From Clostridiaceae bacterium (GTDB lineage Bacteria; Bacillota; Clostridia; Saccharofermentanales; Fastidiosipilaceae), in the NCBI GenBank assembly GCA_012800515.1, contig JAAZJE010000083.1, positions 1-12,169 of the forward strand: a DNA stretch of 12,169 nt. The letters run 5' to 3'. The position numbers and the translations under genes were made by a program. A model generated the notes under the pieces. The model was given only the letters and a program-made list of their open reading frames with translations. It made no database searches and had not been told where the DNA came from. This document shows, piece by piece, positions 1 to 6,573 of the stretch. Positions within the stretch are counted from its first letter, which is position 1, and each line of letters begins with the position of its first letter.

Positions 1-950
1 CCGCGGATCCCGTGACGCTCGTCGAGGCGGCGCGGGTGGGGCTGCAATACATCGCCACCAACCTCAGCGAAACCGAGATTCTCAGCCTGGTTGTCGATCT
101 GATGCCGAAAATGCAGCAGGAGACCGAACAGATGCAGGTGCCCATACCCGGATACTTTTGGGAAGACAGTCGCCAAAGCCGTTCGATTAATCGCGCCAAT
201 ATGAACCTGATGAATCCGCAGATCCATCAATTCATTTACAATCAGAAGGTCACGGATTTACCGCGGGTGCGCAATGTCCCGGATGCTCCGCCGGCAAAAA
301 CCAAGTGGAGCGTAATTCCCAGTCGCAAGTTTATCCACGCATACGGCATGAAAGCGTATGAAGAAGCCATGGCTTGGTTGAAGAGCCTGAATGTCACCTT
401 AACCAAGGTGGATGAGGACTCCAGTCCCTATGGTCCCGTAACAAGTGCGCCCACCGGCTCTGAGACTTCGGATCCGTTCGATACGTCGATTGATCCGTCC
501 GATATGTCGGTTGACCCGTCGTCCACGTCGGGATCGGAGCCGTCTTCCGCAACCACTGTGACCTCAACCAGTCCGTCGACTACCGAAACGACCGGTTCGT
601 CGACTACTGCGTCGCCGACACCCGTCCCGACGCCGAGTCCGACTCCGGTGCCAACGACTGTGGCTCCGACCGCAAAGCCGACTCCGCCGCCGACACCCAG
701 TCCGCCGCCGACACCGAGTCCGACCCCGACACCAGACCCGAGTCCGACCCCGACACCAGATCTGAGTCCGACCCCGACACCAGATCTGAGTCCGACCCCG
801 ACACCAGACCCGAGTCCGACCCCGACACCAGACCCGAGTCCGACCCCGACACCAGACCCGAGTCCGACCCCGACACCAGACCTGAGTCCGACCCCGACAC
901 CAGACCCGAGTCCGCCGCCGACAGTGACACCCACAGCTTCGCCGCCGTAA
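1..950 (+). CDS. LCP (LytR-CpsA-Psr) family protein, 3' part, with Pro/Thr/Ser-rich tail
   Basis: The frame is open from the window edge (first full codon at position 3, reading A-D-P-V-T-L-V-E-A) to TAA at 948-950, so the gene starts upstream. The GTG at 12 is probably internal. The first 80 or so residues resemble the C-terminal end of LCP domains: an amphipathic stretch (AARVGLQYIATNLSETEIL), then a VPIPG motif, then a segment ending HQFIYNQ. LCP proteins are membrane-anchored, extracellular phosphotransferases that attach teichoic acids or other glycopolymers to peptidoglycan. The catalytic Arg/Asp residues and the N-terminal membrane segment would lie outside the window. From about nt 420 the protein turns into a low-complexity Ser/Thr/Asp tail and then Pro/Thr repeats, about 175 residues in all, which is unusually long for the family. 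It probably spans the wall or is a glycosylated linker (inference). No clear terminator separates it from the next promoter, apart from a possible weak hairpin at 1018-1044. Confidence 0.72.
   Translation, partial: ADPVTLVEAARVGLQYIATNLSETEILSLVVDLMPKMQQETEQMQVPIPGYFWEDSRQSRSINRANMNLMNPQIHQFIYNQKVTDLPRVRNVPDAPPAKTKWSVIPSRKFIHAYGMKAYEEAMAWLKSLNVTLTKVDEDSSPYGPVTSAPTGSETSDPFDTSIDPSDMSVDPSSTSGSEPSSATTVTSTSPSTTETTGSSTTASPTPVPTPSPTPVPTTVAPTAKPTPPPTPSPPPTPSPTPTPDPSPTPTPDLSPTPTPDLSPTPTPDPSPTPTPDPSPTPTPDPSPTPTPDLSPTPTPDPSPPPTVTPTASPP
717..908 (+). repeat. Eight tandem 24-bp repeats encoding SPTPTPDP/SPTPTPDL
   Basis: Eight consecutive in-frame 24-bp units begin at 717, 741, 765, 789, 813, 837, 861 and 885. 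The first 20 bases of every unit are identical. Variation is confined to the last codons, which read GACCCG, GATCTG or GACCTG, giving SPTPTPDP or SPTPTPDL. Degenerate Pro/Thr sequence flanks the array on both sides (about 600-716 and 909-947). Near-identity at DNA level, beyond what the peptide requires, indicates recent slippage or unequal recombination. Copy number is likely to vary between strains. The unit keeps the frame, so changes alter tail length only. Confidence 0.95.
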
Positions 951-1017
951 CGATTTTGCCGACTTCAACGGAGAAAGTTTTTGCCCAAAAGCAGGTAAAA
1001 ATAGACGAAGAATACAG

Positions 1018-1044
1018 GGGCTTGACATTCTTTGACAAAAGCCC
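1018..1044. other. Inverted repeat GGGCTT...AAGCCC bracketing the -35 and spacer
   Basis: GGGCTT at 1018-1023 is complementary to AAGCCC at 1039-1044, leaving a 15-base interior. The interior also carries a second TTGACA (1032-1037), 10 bp after the first (1022-1027). The repeat could be a weak terminator for the upstream LCP gene, because the following sequence is T/A rich, or an extra protein site on the chaperonin promoter, or chance. The stem is only six base pairs. Confidence 0.3.
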
Positions 1045-1050
1045 TATATT
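1022..1050 (+). promoter_or_regulatory. Vegetative (sigma-A type) promoter of groES-groEL
   Basis: A perfect -35 TTGACA (1022-1027) is followed by a 17-bp spacer and a -10 TATATT (1045-1050), which differs from TATAAT at one position. Transcription would start near 1057, placing CIRCE at the very start of the transcript. That arrangement is standard for HrcA-controlled chaperonin operons. A second TTGACA at 1032 is only 7 bp from this -10 and is unlikely to be its -35. Confidence 0.85.
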
Positions 1051-1058
1051 ATCACTTG

Positions 1059-1085
1059 TTAGCACTCTCGAGATGAGAGTGCCAG
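1059..1085 (+). promoter_or_regulatory. CIRCE operator (HrcA binding site)
   Basis: The left half TTAGCACTC (1059-1067) matches the CIRCE consensus exactly. A 9-bp spacer (1068-1076) follows, then GAGTGCCAG (1077-1085), which differs from consensus GAGTGCTAA at two positions. In many bacteria HrcA bound to CIRCE represses groESL, and GroE itself helps keep HrcA active, giving feedback on chaperone supply. The site lies just downstream of the -10 and 30 bp before the groES start. hrcA is not in this window. Confidence 0.93.
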
Positions 1086-1114
1086 GAAAAATGTGATGTA
1101 ACGGAGGAATTAGT

Positions 1115-1399
1115 ATGACCATTAGACCTTTGAGTGATCGTGTTGTAATCAAGATGATCGAAGTGGAAGAGACGACCAGGGGCGGTATCGTTCTGCCGGG
1201 TTCAGCAAAAGAGAGGCCGGAGATCGCCGAAGTAGTGGCGGTGGGACCGGGCGGGCTCGTCGACGGCAAGGAAGTGACGATGTACGTCAAGGTCGGAGAT
1301 CGTGTGCTGACCAGCAAATATTCGGGGACCGAAGTCAAAGTCGGTGATCAGGAATATACGATTGTCCGCCAGAACGATATTTTGGCAGTAGTGGAATAA
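1115..1399 (+). CDS. groES: Co-chaperonin GroES (Hsp10)
   Basis: This 94-residue protein has the normal GroES length and is recognisable end to end: the N-terminal IRPLSDRVVIKMIEVEETT, the mobile-loop segment GGIVLPGSAKERPE (about residues 24-37), the AVGPGG turn, the VGDRVLTSKYSGTEVK strand block, and the C-terminal DILAVVE. GroES forms a heptameric lid over the GroEL ring in the cytoplasm and closes the folding chamber during the ATP cycle. The start is fixed by GGAGG at 1103-1107, eight bases before ATG. groEL begins 35 bp after the stop, so the two form an operon driven from the promoter and CIRCE upstream. The sequence resembles clostridial GroES. Confidence 0.98.
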   Translation: MTIRPLSDRVVIKMIEVEETTRGGIVLPGSAKERPEIAEVVAVGPGGLVDGKEVTMYVKVGDRVLTSKYSGTEVKVGDQEYTIVRQNDILAVVE

Positions 1400-1434
1400 G
1401 TCCGCAATATTATAGATAATGAGGAGATAGACAT

Positions 1435-3057
1435 ATGGCAAAAGATTTATTGTATAACGAGGCAGCACGCAAAGCGCTGGAGACCGGCGTCAACAAGTTA
1501 GCCGATACGGTTAAGCTCACCCTGGGACCCAAGGGCAGGAACGTTGTCCTGGATAGGCAGTTCGGTGCCCCGACTATTACAAACGACGGCGTGACGATCG
1601 CCAAAGAGATTGAGCTGGAAGACCGCTTTGAGAATATGGGTGCTCAGCTGGCCAAAGAAGTCGCGACCAAGACACAGGACGTGGCCGGTGACGGTACAAC
1701 GACGGCGACCCTTCTGGCACAGGCAATTATCCGCGAAGGGCTGAAGAATATCGCCGCGGGTGCGAACCCGATGATTTTGCGTCGCGGAATCAGCAAAGCC
1801 GTTGAAGCGGCGGTCGCACATATTCAGAGCGTGTCGGTTCCCGTTAAGACGCGCGAAGACGTGGCTCGCGTAGCCGCGATTTCCGCCGATGATAGAGAAG
1901 TCGGCGAGCTGGTTGCCGAAGCGATGGAAAAAGTAACGGCCGACGGCGTTATTACGGTTGAAGAATCCAGAACCATGGAGACCGAACTGGAACTTGTTGA
2001 GGGCATGCAGTTCGACCGCGGTTATATTTCCGCCTACATGGCTACTGATATGGATAAAATGGAAGCTGTCCTGGACGAGCCCCTGATCCTGATCACCGAC
2101 AGCAAGATCAGCAATATTCAGGATCTGTTGCCGTTGCTTGAGCAGGTTGTGCAGGCCGGAAAGAAGCTGCTGATTATCGCCGAGGACGTTGAGGGTGAAG
2201 CGCTTTCGACCCTGATTCTGAATAAGCTGCGCGGAACCCTGGTGTCCGTGGCCGTCAAGGCTCCGGGCTATGGCGATCGTCGCAAAGAGATGCTGCGTGA
2301 TATCGCCATTCTGACCGGCGGTGAAGTGATCACCTCCGAGTTGGGTCTCGAACTCAAGGAGACCAGACTGGCTCAGTTGGGAACCGCCCGTCAGGTCAAG
2401 GTGCAGAAAGAGAATACGATTATTGTCGACGGTGCGGGTTCCCCCGATGCCATTCAGGGACGTGTTGCTTCGATCCGTAACCAGATCGAAAATACAACCT
2501 CTGACTTTGACCGCGAGAAGCTCCAGGAACGTCTGGCCAAGCTCGCCGGCGGCGTAGCCGTCATCAAGGTCGGCGCGGCCACCGAGACCGAAATGAAAGA
2601 GCGCAAGAGTAGTATCGAGGACGCACTGGCTGCGACCCGTGCCGGTGTTGAGGAAGGCATGGTTGCCGGCGGCGGTACCGCCTACATCGCTTCGCTCGAC
2701 GCGGTTCGCAAGGTAATGGGGGAACTCACCGGTGATATGCGCACCGGCGCCGCCATCGTTCTGCGCGCTCTCGAAGAGCCGGTACGTCAAATCGCCACGA
2801 ACGCCGGTCTGGACGGCAGCGTGATCTGTGAAGGCGTCAAGAACCGCGAGCCGGGAATCGGCTACGATGTCATGACCGAGCAGTATGTCGACATGATCGC
2901 CGCCGGTATCGTTGACCCGGCGAAGGTTGCCCGTTCGGCACTGCAGAACGCGGCTTCGATCGCGTCCACCCTCCTGACGACTGAGGCGGTAGTTGCGCAG
3001 ATTCCGGAGCCCCCGGCACCGGCAGCTCCGCAGGGCGGCGGCATGGGAATGTACTAA
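1435..3057 (+). CDS. groEL: Chaperonin GroEL (Hsp60)
   Basis: This 540-residue protein has the usual GroEL length and is complete. Visible hallmarks are LTLGPKGRNV (about 28-37, nucleotide contacts), ITNDGVTIAK with Asp51, and AGDGTTTAT with Asp86. The family signature SIEDALAATRAGVEEG (Asp396, equivalent to the ATP-hydrolysis Asp398 of E. coli) precedes MVAGGGTAY. The C-terminus is a short GGGMGMY tail rather than a long GGM repeat. GroEL double heptamers fold non-native cytosolic proteins inside the GroES-capped cavity, using ATP. The start follows GAGGAG at 1421-1426, and the gene is cotranscribed with groES. A hairpin terminator lies 64 bp after the stop. No missing active-site residue was seen. 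This is the only chaperonin in the window; whether the genome has others cannot be told. Confidence 0.99.
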   Translation: MAKDLLYNEAARKALETGVNKLADTVKLTLGPKGRNVVLDRQFGAPTITNDGVTIAKEIELEDRFENMGAQLAKEVATKTQDVAGDGTTTATLLAQAIIREGLKNIAAGANPMILRRGISKAVEAAVAHIQSVSVPVKTREDVARVAAISADDREVGELVAEAMEKVTADGVITVEESRTMETELELVEGMQFDRGYISAYMATDMDKMEAVLDEPLILITDSKISNIQDLLPLLEQVVQAGKKLLIIAEDVEGEALSTLILNKLRGTLVSVAVKAPGYGDRRKEMLRDIAILTGGEVITSELGLELKETRLAQLGTARQVKVQKENTIIVDGAGSPDAIQGRVASIRNQIENTTSDFDREKLQERLAKLAGGVAVIKVGAATETEMKERKSSIEDALAATRAGVEEGMVAGGGTAYIASLDAVRKVMGELTGDMRTGAAIVLRALEEPVRQIATNAGLDGSVICEGVKNREPGIGYDVMTEQYVDMIAAGIVDPAKVARSALQNAASIASTLLTTEAVVAQIPEPPAPAAPQGGGMGMY

Positions 3058-3073
3058 TCCCCGATCGTCGAAA

Positions 3074-3113
3074 CGCTAGTAAAGCGCTAGTAAAGCGCTA
3101 GTAAAACGCACGT
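3074..3113 (+). promoter_or_regulatory. Four heptamer direct repeats at exact 11-bp period (possible SARP-type operator)
   Basis: CGCTAGT occurs at 3074-3080, 3085-3091 and 3096-3102, and a related CGCACGT at 3107-3113. They are separated by 4-bp spacers AAAG, AAAG and AAAA. Heptameric direct repeats with 11-bp periodicity are the known operator form for SARP/OmpR-type winged-helix activators, and such a regulator is encoded by the next gene. The array sits between the groEL stop and the terminator hairpin, about 70 bp upstream of the candidate promoter of the regulator. A TAAAAT (3113-3118) overlaps the end of the last heptamer and could be an activator-dependent -10. The repeats are seen directly; the role as operator is inference. 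Confidence 0.5.
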
Positions 3114-3120
3114 AAAATAG

Positions 3121-3150
3121 GAACCGTCGCTTCGCAAGAAGCGGCGGTTC
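3121..3150 (+). terminator. Hairpin terminator after groEL
   Basis: A 13-bp stem is formed by GAACCGTCGCTTC (3121-3133) and GAAGCGGCGGTTC (3138-3150), with one G-U wobble and a GCAA tetraloop of the stable GNRA class. The downstream sequence is only moderately T-rich (TGCAATTTCTATT), so termination may be incomplete. It most simply ends the groES-groEL transcript and insulates the regulator gene. Confidence 0.8.
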
Positions 3151-3183
3151 TGCAATTTCTATTGATTAAAATTATTCTTTGTA

Positions 3184-3211
3184 TTGATCAAACGCCTGTC
3201 ATTTTTTTAAT
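3184..3211 (+). promoter_or_regulatory. Candidate promoter of the STAND-BTAD regulator gene
   Basis: TTGATC (3184-3189, four of six matches to TTGACA), a 16-bp spacer and TTTAAT (3206-3211, five of six matches to TATAAT) lie in an AT-rich stretch, about 58 bp before the start codon. An alternative -10, TAAAAT at 3220-3225, has no good -35 at the right distance. The remaining intergenic sequence up to the ribosome site GGGGAGG (3252-3258) shows no other signal. Confidence 0.35.
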
Positions 3212-3269
3212 CGGCGTGCTAAAATTAGCCCGTTGGTATGTCTGAAATTAAGGGGAGGAAAATCCGATA

Positions 3270-6200
3270 ATGAAGCATATTCCCCTGCTTAAATCTAAGC
3301 TGATGATACCGGAAGTACCCCGTCAGGCATTGCTATGCGATCGTATCCTGAACTTATCTTTATCCGAGCGGAGGCTGACGGTTTTGATCGCCCCGGCCGG
3401 CTTTGGTAAGACGACGGCGGTTTTGTTGGCTCTGAACCCTTACCGTGAGCGAATTAAATGGTACCGCCTGGAAAAAGAAGATAATTTCTTAACGGTTTTC
3501 TACGCACATCTGATCGAAACTTTATTTGCCGGAGAAGATAAAAAACTTCTCGGCTCCGTCGACATGTTGAAAAGTATCCAGAATCTGGATGAGGAGTATG
3601 TGCTTTTGAACGCGCAGATTACTCAGGATATGTACACAATCCACGGCAGACGAGAAGAAAAGGTCTTTCTGGTTTTGGATGATTTCCATCATGTTCATGA
3701 CAATGAAATCATAATTGATACGATGCGCTATTTTACAGTCAACTGGCCGGACTCGGTCTCGATTGTAATAACCTCAAGAACTCCCTTGCCGCTGGTTAGC
3801 GGGAAGCTGGCGATTCGTGAGGATATAAAACAAATCGGCAGTGAGGCATTGATCTTTTCCCGAGAAGAGACGGAGCAGCTGATTACCGAAAAGTACAATC
3901 TCCAACTAAGCAAGGCGCAACTGGATTTTATTTTCAAGAGTACGGAAGGCTGGATCGCCGGAATTTACATGATCTGCCACAGTCGGGAGTTTTTAAGCGC
4001 GAAGCATCCCCGATCTGAGCGAAGGGAGAAGTTTACCGATCTGCTGACAACCTTCATGGGAACCTTTTTAAACGACATTGCCCCGCAGAGAAAGCTCCTC
4101 CTGCAGCAACTGTCGCTTCTGGACGACTTTTCTTTAGAGGAGGTGGAAGGCTTTTTCCGCCTGCCGGCCGCGGAAGAATTTTTTCTCTGGCTCGAGGAAA
4201 GCAATCTATATATCCAGAAAACCTCAACCCACCCGGCCCGTTACCGCTTTCATTCACTCTTTAAGGAGGAATTAAATCGTTCCTACCTGGCGGAGACGGA
4301 CTCGCGAAGCCGAAGAGAATTGAGCACGGCGCTCGGTGAATACTACCGGGATAAGGATCCGCGCCTGGCTATTCGCTTCTACCTGCAGGCCGAGCTGAAG
4401 GAGAAGGCATTGGAAGTTGTGCGCTCCCTGAGTCGCCAGTTGTTCAACGAAGGCAGCCCGGAGAAGATGTTCTTCATCGTCAACGAATTCCCGGAAGAAA
4501 TTATCGCGAAGGATCCGTATCTGATGCTCTTTCAGGGAATGACCCGGATGAATATAGACCGCGCCGCCTCCATGCAGATCTTTCTTGCGGCGATGGACGG
4601 CTTCCGCAAATGCCGTGACTACACATTTCTGATGAACACCTTCGGGATGATGCTGGTTACCGCCTATCAGGACAATAATTTTGTTTTGCTGGAACAGGCC
4701 TCGAAGAAGTTACCTGTGGCTTTGCTTTTCGCCGGGAAAGAAGTCGTGGCAAAGGTGTTGATCAGTCTCTTTACCGCGGCGACCGGTCGGGATCAGCTGC
4801 GGCGCGCCGGTCTGATTCGGAAGATACTGCGACTCTTCCCGGTTAAAGACGAGATGTGGCAGTACAGCTACCTGATGATCAGCGGTATATATCATTATCG
4901 TAGCGGTGATCTAGAGGCGGCCGCCGATATTTTGACGGAGATTCTTAACCATCCCGTGGCGCTTAAGAATGATCAATGGCGAATAATAGGCTTGGTATCG
5001 TGTTGCAATGTCCCCTTTCTGAAGGCGGATAAGACTCTGCTGAAGAACTTTGCGGATGAGTTTTATCTGCTGGGTGAAAGGTACGCTTCGGATTTTTCGA
5101 CCGGCTACGGGCACTTCGTGGCTGCCCATTCTAAGTACATGGATCAGGATCTTGCCGGTGCGCTCAAACTCATCGACGATTCGATCGATTCATACACGGC
5201 CTACGGCAGTAATTTGTTGATTCATGAGAGCAAGCTGATCCATTTTCTCTGGGAGGAAGGGATCCCGGACGCCGAAGAACTGCGGAAGGCGAAAGAAGTC
5301 GGCGCCGCAGTCAAGTCGGAAGATCCCGGGCACGGTATGATCGAGTTTGCGGATGTGGTTTTGGGTGTTCTGTATAAGCGGGCGGGGCTCATGAACGAAG
5401 CGGAAACCTGTCTCTTACGTGCCCTGAAGGGTGTCGCGAAAAAAGGTGTGAAACAGAGTGTGTGCGGAATTAGCCTGCAACTGGCCGGACTGTACCTGGA
5501 TATGGAGGAACCGGTACGGGCGCGGTATTATGCCCTGCAATGGCGGGACAAATCGGTAGCTGAAAACTTTCTTTTTTGGCGGGAGCTGGATCGACAGACT
5601 TTGCGGCGGGTTTATCAGGCGTTGCTCGAGCAGGGCGCGTCCGATGCCTGGTTGGAGAAAATCGCCGACCTCTATTTACGTGCCAGGCCGGCGGCGGAGG
5701 TTCGGGAAGCCCAGGTCGTGCGAAGAGTAAATCTTCTGGGTGAGTTTGAGTTCAAAGTCGGCGAACATAGCATAACCGAGCAGAATTTTAAGACCAAAAA
5801 AGCCGCCGGTATCCTGAAATATATGCTCCTGCAAGATGTGAGCAAACATATTTCCCGACCGAAGTTGGCGGCGATTTTTTGGCCGGAGTCGAATACAAAG
5901 GCCGCGCAAACCTCTCTGCGGGTCGCTCTGTGCGAGCTACGCAAACTCCTGCCGGAATTCGGACTGGACTTTGCCGATGCCGACGGCCTGCTGGTTGAAG
6001 ACAAGGAAGGCTTTGCCCTACGCGATGGGGTTTCTCTTGAACGCGACATAGATATACTCGAAAGCAAATACAATCTTTTCACGCAAAGTCTCAGAGCGGA
6101 CGAGCCGGATTACAATCTTTTACGAGACGTATGTATGATTTACAGAGGTCCTTTGTTGAATGGGGAAAGCTATGACGAAGGGGTGAGCGTTCGCCAGGAA

Positions 6201-6449
6201 CATTACCAGTCGATCTTTTTTGCGAGTTTGTATGCTCTGTGTGAGGAGGAGATCCGCCGCGGGGTTTACTCGGAAGCCGAAAAGCTTCTGATTAAAGGTT
6301 TGATTTTCGATTCGTTGAATGAGAGGTGCTATTCCTTGTTGTTAAGCATCTATCGCCAAACGGGTCAGTTGAGTCGGGCAAAATATTTGCGTAAGCTTTT
6401 TTCCGAGCGTTTCCGGGGAGAGATCGGTGCCGAACCCGACCTAGCCTAG
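3270..6449 (+). CDS. STAND ATPase (MalT-like) transcriptional regulator with SARP winged helix and BTAD
   Basis: This 1059-residue protein is a large signal-integrating transcription factor. Near the N-terminus is a MalT-type NTPase: Walker A APAGFGKTT (41-49), Walker B FLVLDDFHH (133-141) and a VITSRTPLPL sensor-like strand (166-175). Residues of about 200-370 look like the helical part of the ATPase module. About 370-800 is helical and TPR-like, probably the inducer or partner platform. From 818 the sequence VNLLGEFEFKVGEHSI opens an OmpR/SARP-type winged helix (to about 918), with FKTKKAAGILKYML and LRVALCELRKLL helices. Residues of about 925-1055 form a BTAD bacterial transcriptional activation domain ending FRGEIGAEPD. 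In MalT the C-terminus is a LuxR helix-turn-helix; here it is replaced by SARP-BTAD, the reverse order of AfsR. GGGGAGG at 3252-3258 supports the ATG. Expected action is ATP- and ligand-gated oligomerisation with activation of target promoters. The ligand cannot be read from the sequence. The neighbouring 11-bp repeats and the adjacent giant surface gene suggest targets (inference). Confidence 0.9.
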   Translation: MKHIPLLKSKLMIPEVPRQALLCDRILNLSLSERRLTVLIAPAGFGKTTAVLLALNPYRERIKWYRLEKEDNFLTVFYAHLIETLFAGEDKKLLGSVDMLKSIQNLDEEYVLLNAQITQDMYTIHGRREEKVFLVLDDFHHVHDNEIIIDTMRYFTVNWPDSVSIVITSRTPLPLVSGKLAIREDIKQIGSEALIFSREETEQLITEKYNLQLSKAQLDFIFKSTEGWIAGIYMICHSREFLSAKHPRSERREKFTDLLTTFMGTFLNDIAPQRKLLLQQLSLLDDFSLEEVEGFFRLPAAEEFFLWLEESNLYIQKTSTHPARYRFHSLFKEELNRSYLAETDSRSRRELSTALGEYYRDKDPRLAIRFYLQAELKEKALEVVRSLSRQLFNEGSPEKMFFIVNEFPEEIIAKDPYLMLFQGMTRMNIDRAASMQIFLAAMDGFRKCRDYTFLMNTFGMMLVTAYQDNNFVLLEQASKKLPVALLFAGKEVVAKVLISLFTAATGRDQLRRAGLIRKILRLFPVKDEMWQYSYLMISGIYHYRSGDLEAAADILTEILNHPVALKNDQWRIIGLVSCCNVPFLKADKTLLKNFADEFYLLGERYASDFSTGYGHFVAAHSKYMDQDLAGALKLIDDSIDSYTAYGSNLLIHESKLIHFLWEEGIPDAEELRKAKEVGAAVKSEDPGHGMIEFADVVLGVLYKRAGLMNEAETCLLRALKGVAKKGVKQSVCGISLQLAGLYLDMEEPVRARYYALQWRDKSVAENFLFWRELDRQTLRRVYQALLEQGASDAWLEKIADLYLRARPAAEVREAQVVRRVNLLGEFEFKVGEHSITEQNFKTKKAAGILKYMLLQDVSKHISRPKLAAIFWPESNTKAAQTSLRVALCELRKLLPEFGLDFADADGLLVEDKEGFALRDGVSLERDIDILESKYNLFTQSLRADEPDYNLLRDVCMIYRGPLLNGESYDEGVSVRQEHYQSIFFASLYALCEEEIRRGVYSEAEKLLIKGLIFDSLNERCYSLLLSIYRQTGQLSRAKYLRKLFSERFRGEIGAEPDLA

Positions 6450-6468
6450 GGGCAATCGAAAACTTTTT

Positions 6469-6485
6469 AACGCTTTTTTAACGCT
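6469..6485 (+). promoter_or_regulatory. Two AACGCT direct repeats, 11-bp period, upstream of the giant surface gene
   Basis: AACGCT at 6469-6474 recurs at 6480-6485, exactly 11 bp later, with TTTTT between. The second copy extends to AACGCTA, identical to the first element of the array after groEL (3072-3078). The rest of 6450-6573 has no convincing -35/-10 pair. TGTAAT at 6504-6509 could be a -10 without a -35, as expected for an activator-dependent promoter. The match is short, so chance is possible. A role as binding site for the STAND-BTAD regulator is inference. Confidence 0.35.
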
Positions 6486-6538
6486 ATTAATGTTACGTTG
6501 ATGTGTAATGCCAATCCCAATTAGACATTCCGAATCGC

Positions 6539-6552
6539 ATCCCCGAAGGGAT
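6539..6552 (+). other. Small hairpin just upstream of the giant gene's ribosome binding site
   Basis: ATCCC (6539-6543) and GGGAT (6548-6552) can pair around a CGAA loop. The element sits in the 5' leader, six bases before the Shine-Dalgarno AAGGAGG (6559-6565). It could stabilise or modulate the leader. A 5-bp stem is weak evidence. Confidence 0.25.
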
Positions 6553-6573
6553 ACACTTAAGGAGGTTAACTAC

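Noticed and set aside
12..14. GTG as the start of the LCP protein
   Set aside because: The frame is open to the window edge and the visible sequence is only the C-terminal part of an LCP domain, so the true start lies upstream.
717..908. Possible CRISPR array from the 24-bp periodic repeats
   Set aside because: There are no unique spacers. The units are contiguous, in frame and encode Pro/Thr peptide.
428..1338. Minus-strand frames rich in Gly-Val, Arg-Cys or Ser-Gly opposite the LCP tail and groES
   Set aside because: They are reverse readings of the Pro/Thr codon repeats, which keep all frames open. One of them runs across the groES promoter and CIRCE, which is implausible for a real gene.
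1498..2790. Long minus-strand open frame of 430 codons opposite groEL
   Set aside because: It is the antisense shadow of a highly conserved gene. It has no recognisable domain, and groEL explains the sequence completely.
3071..3113. 11-bp repeats as a replication-origin iteron set or simple slippage
   Set aside because: Only four copies, with no DnaA boxes, AT-rich unwinding region or replication gene nearby. Slippage cannot be excluded as the origin of the copies, but the preserved 11-bp period beside a SARP-type gene makes an operator the better reading.
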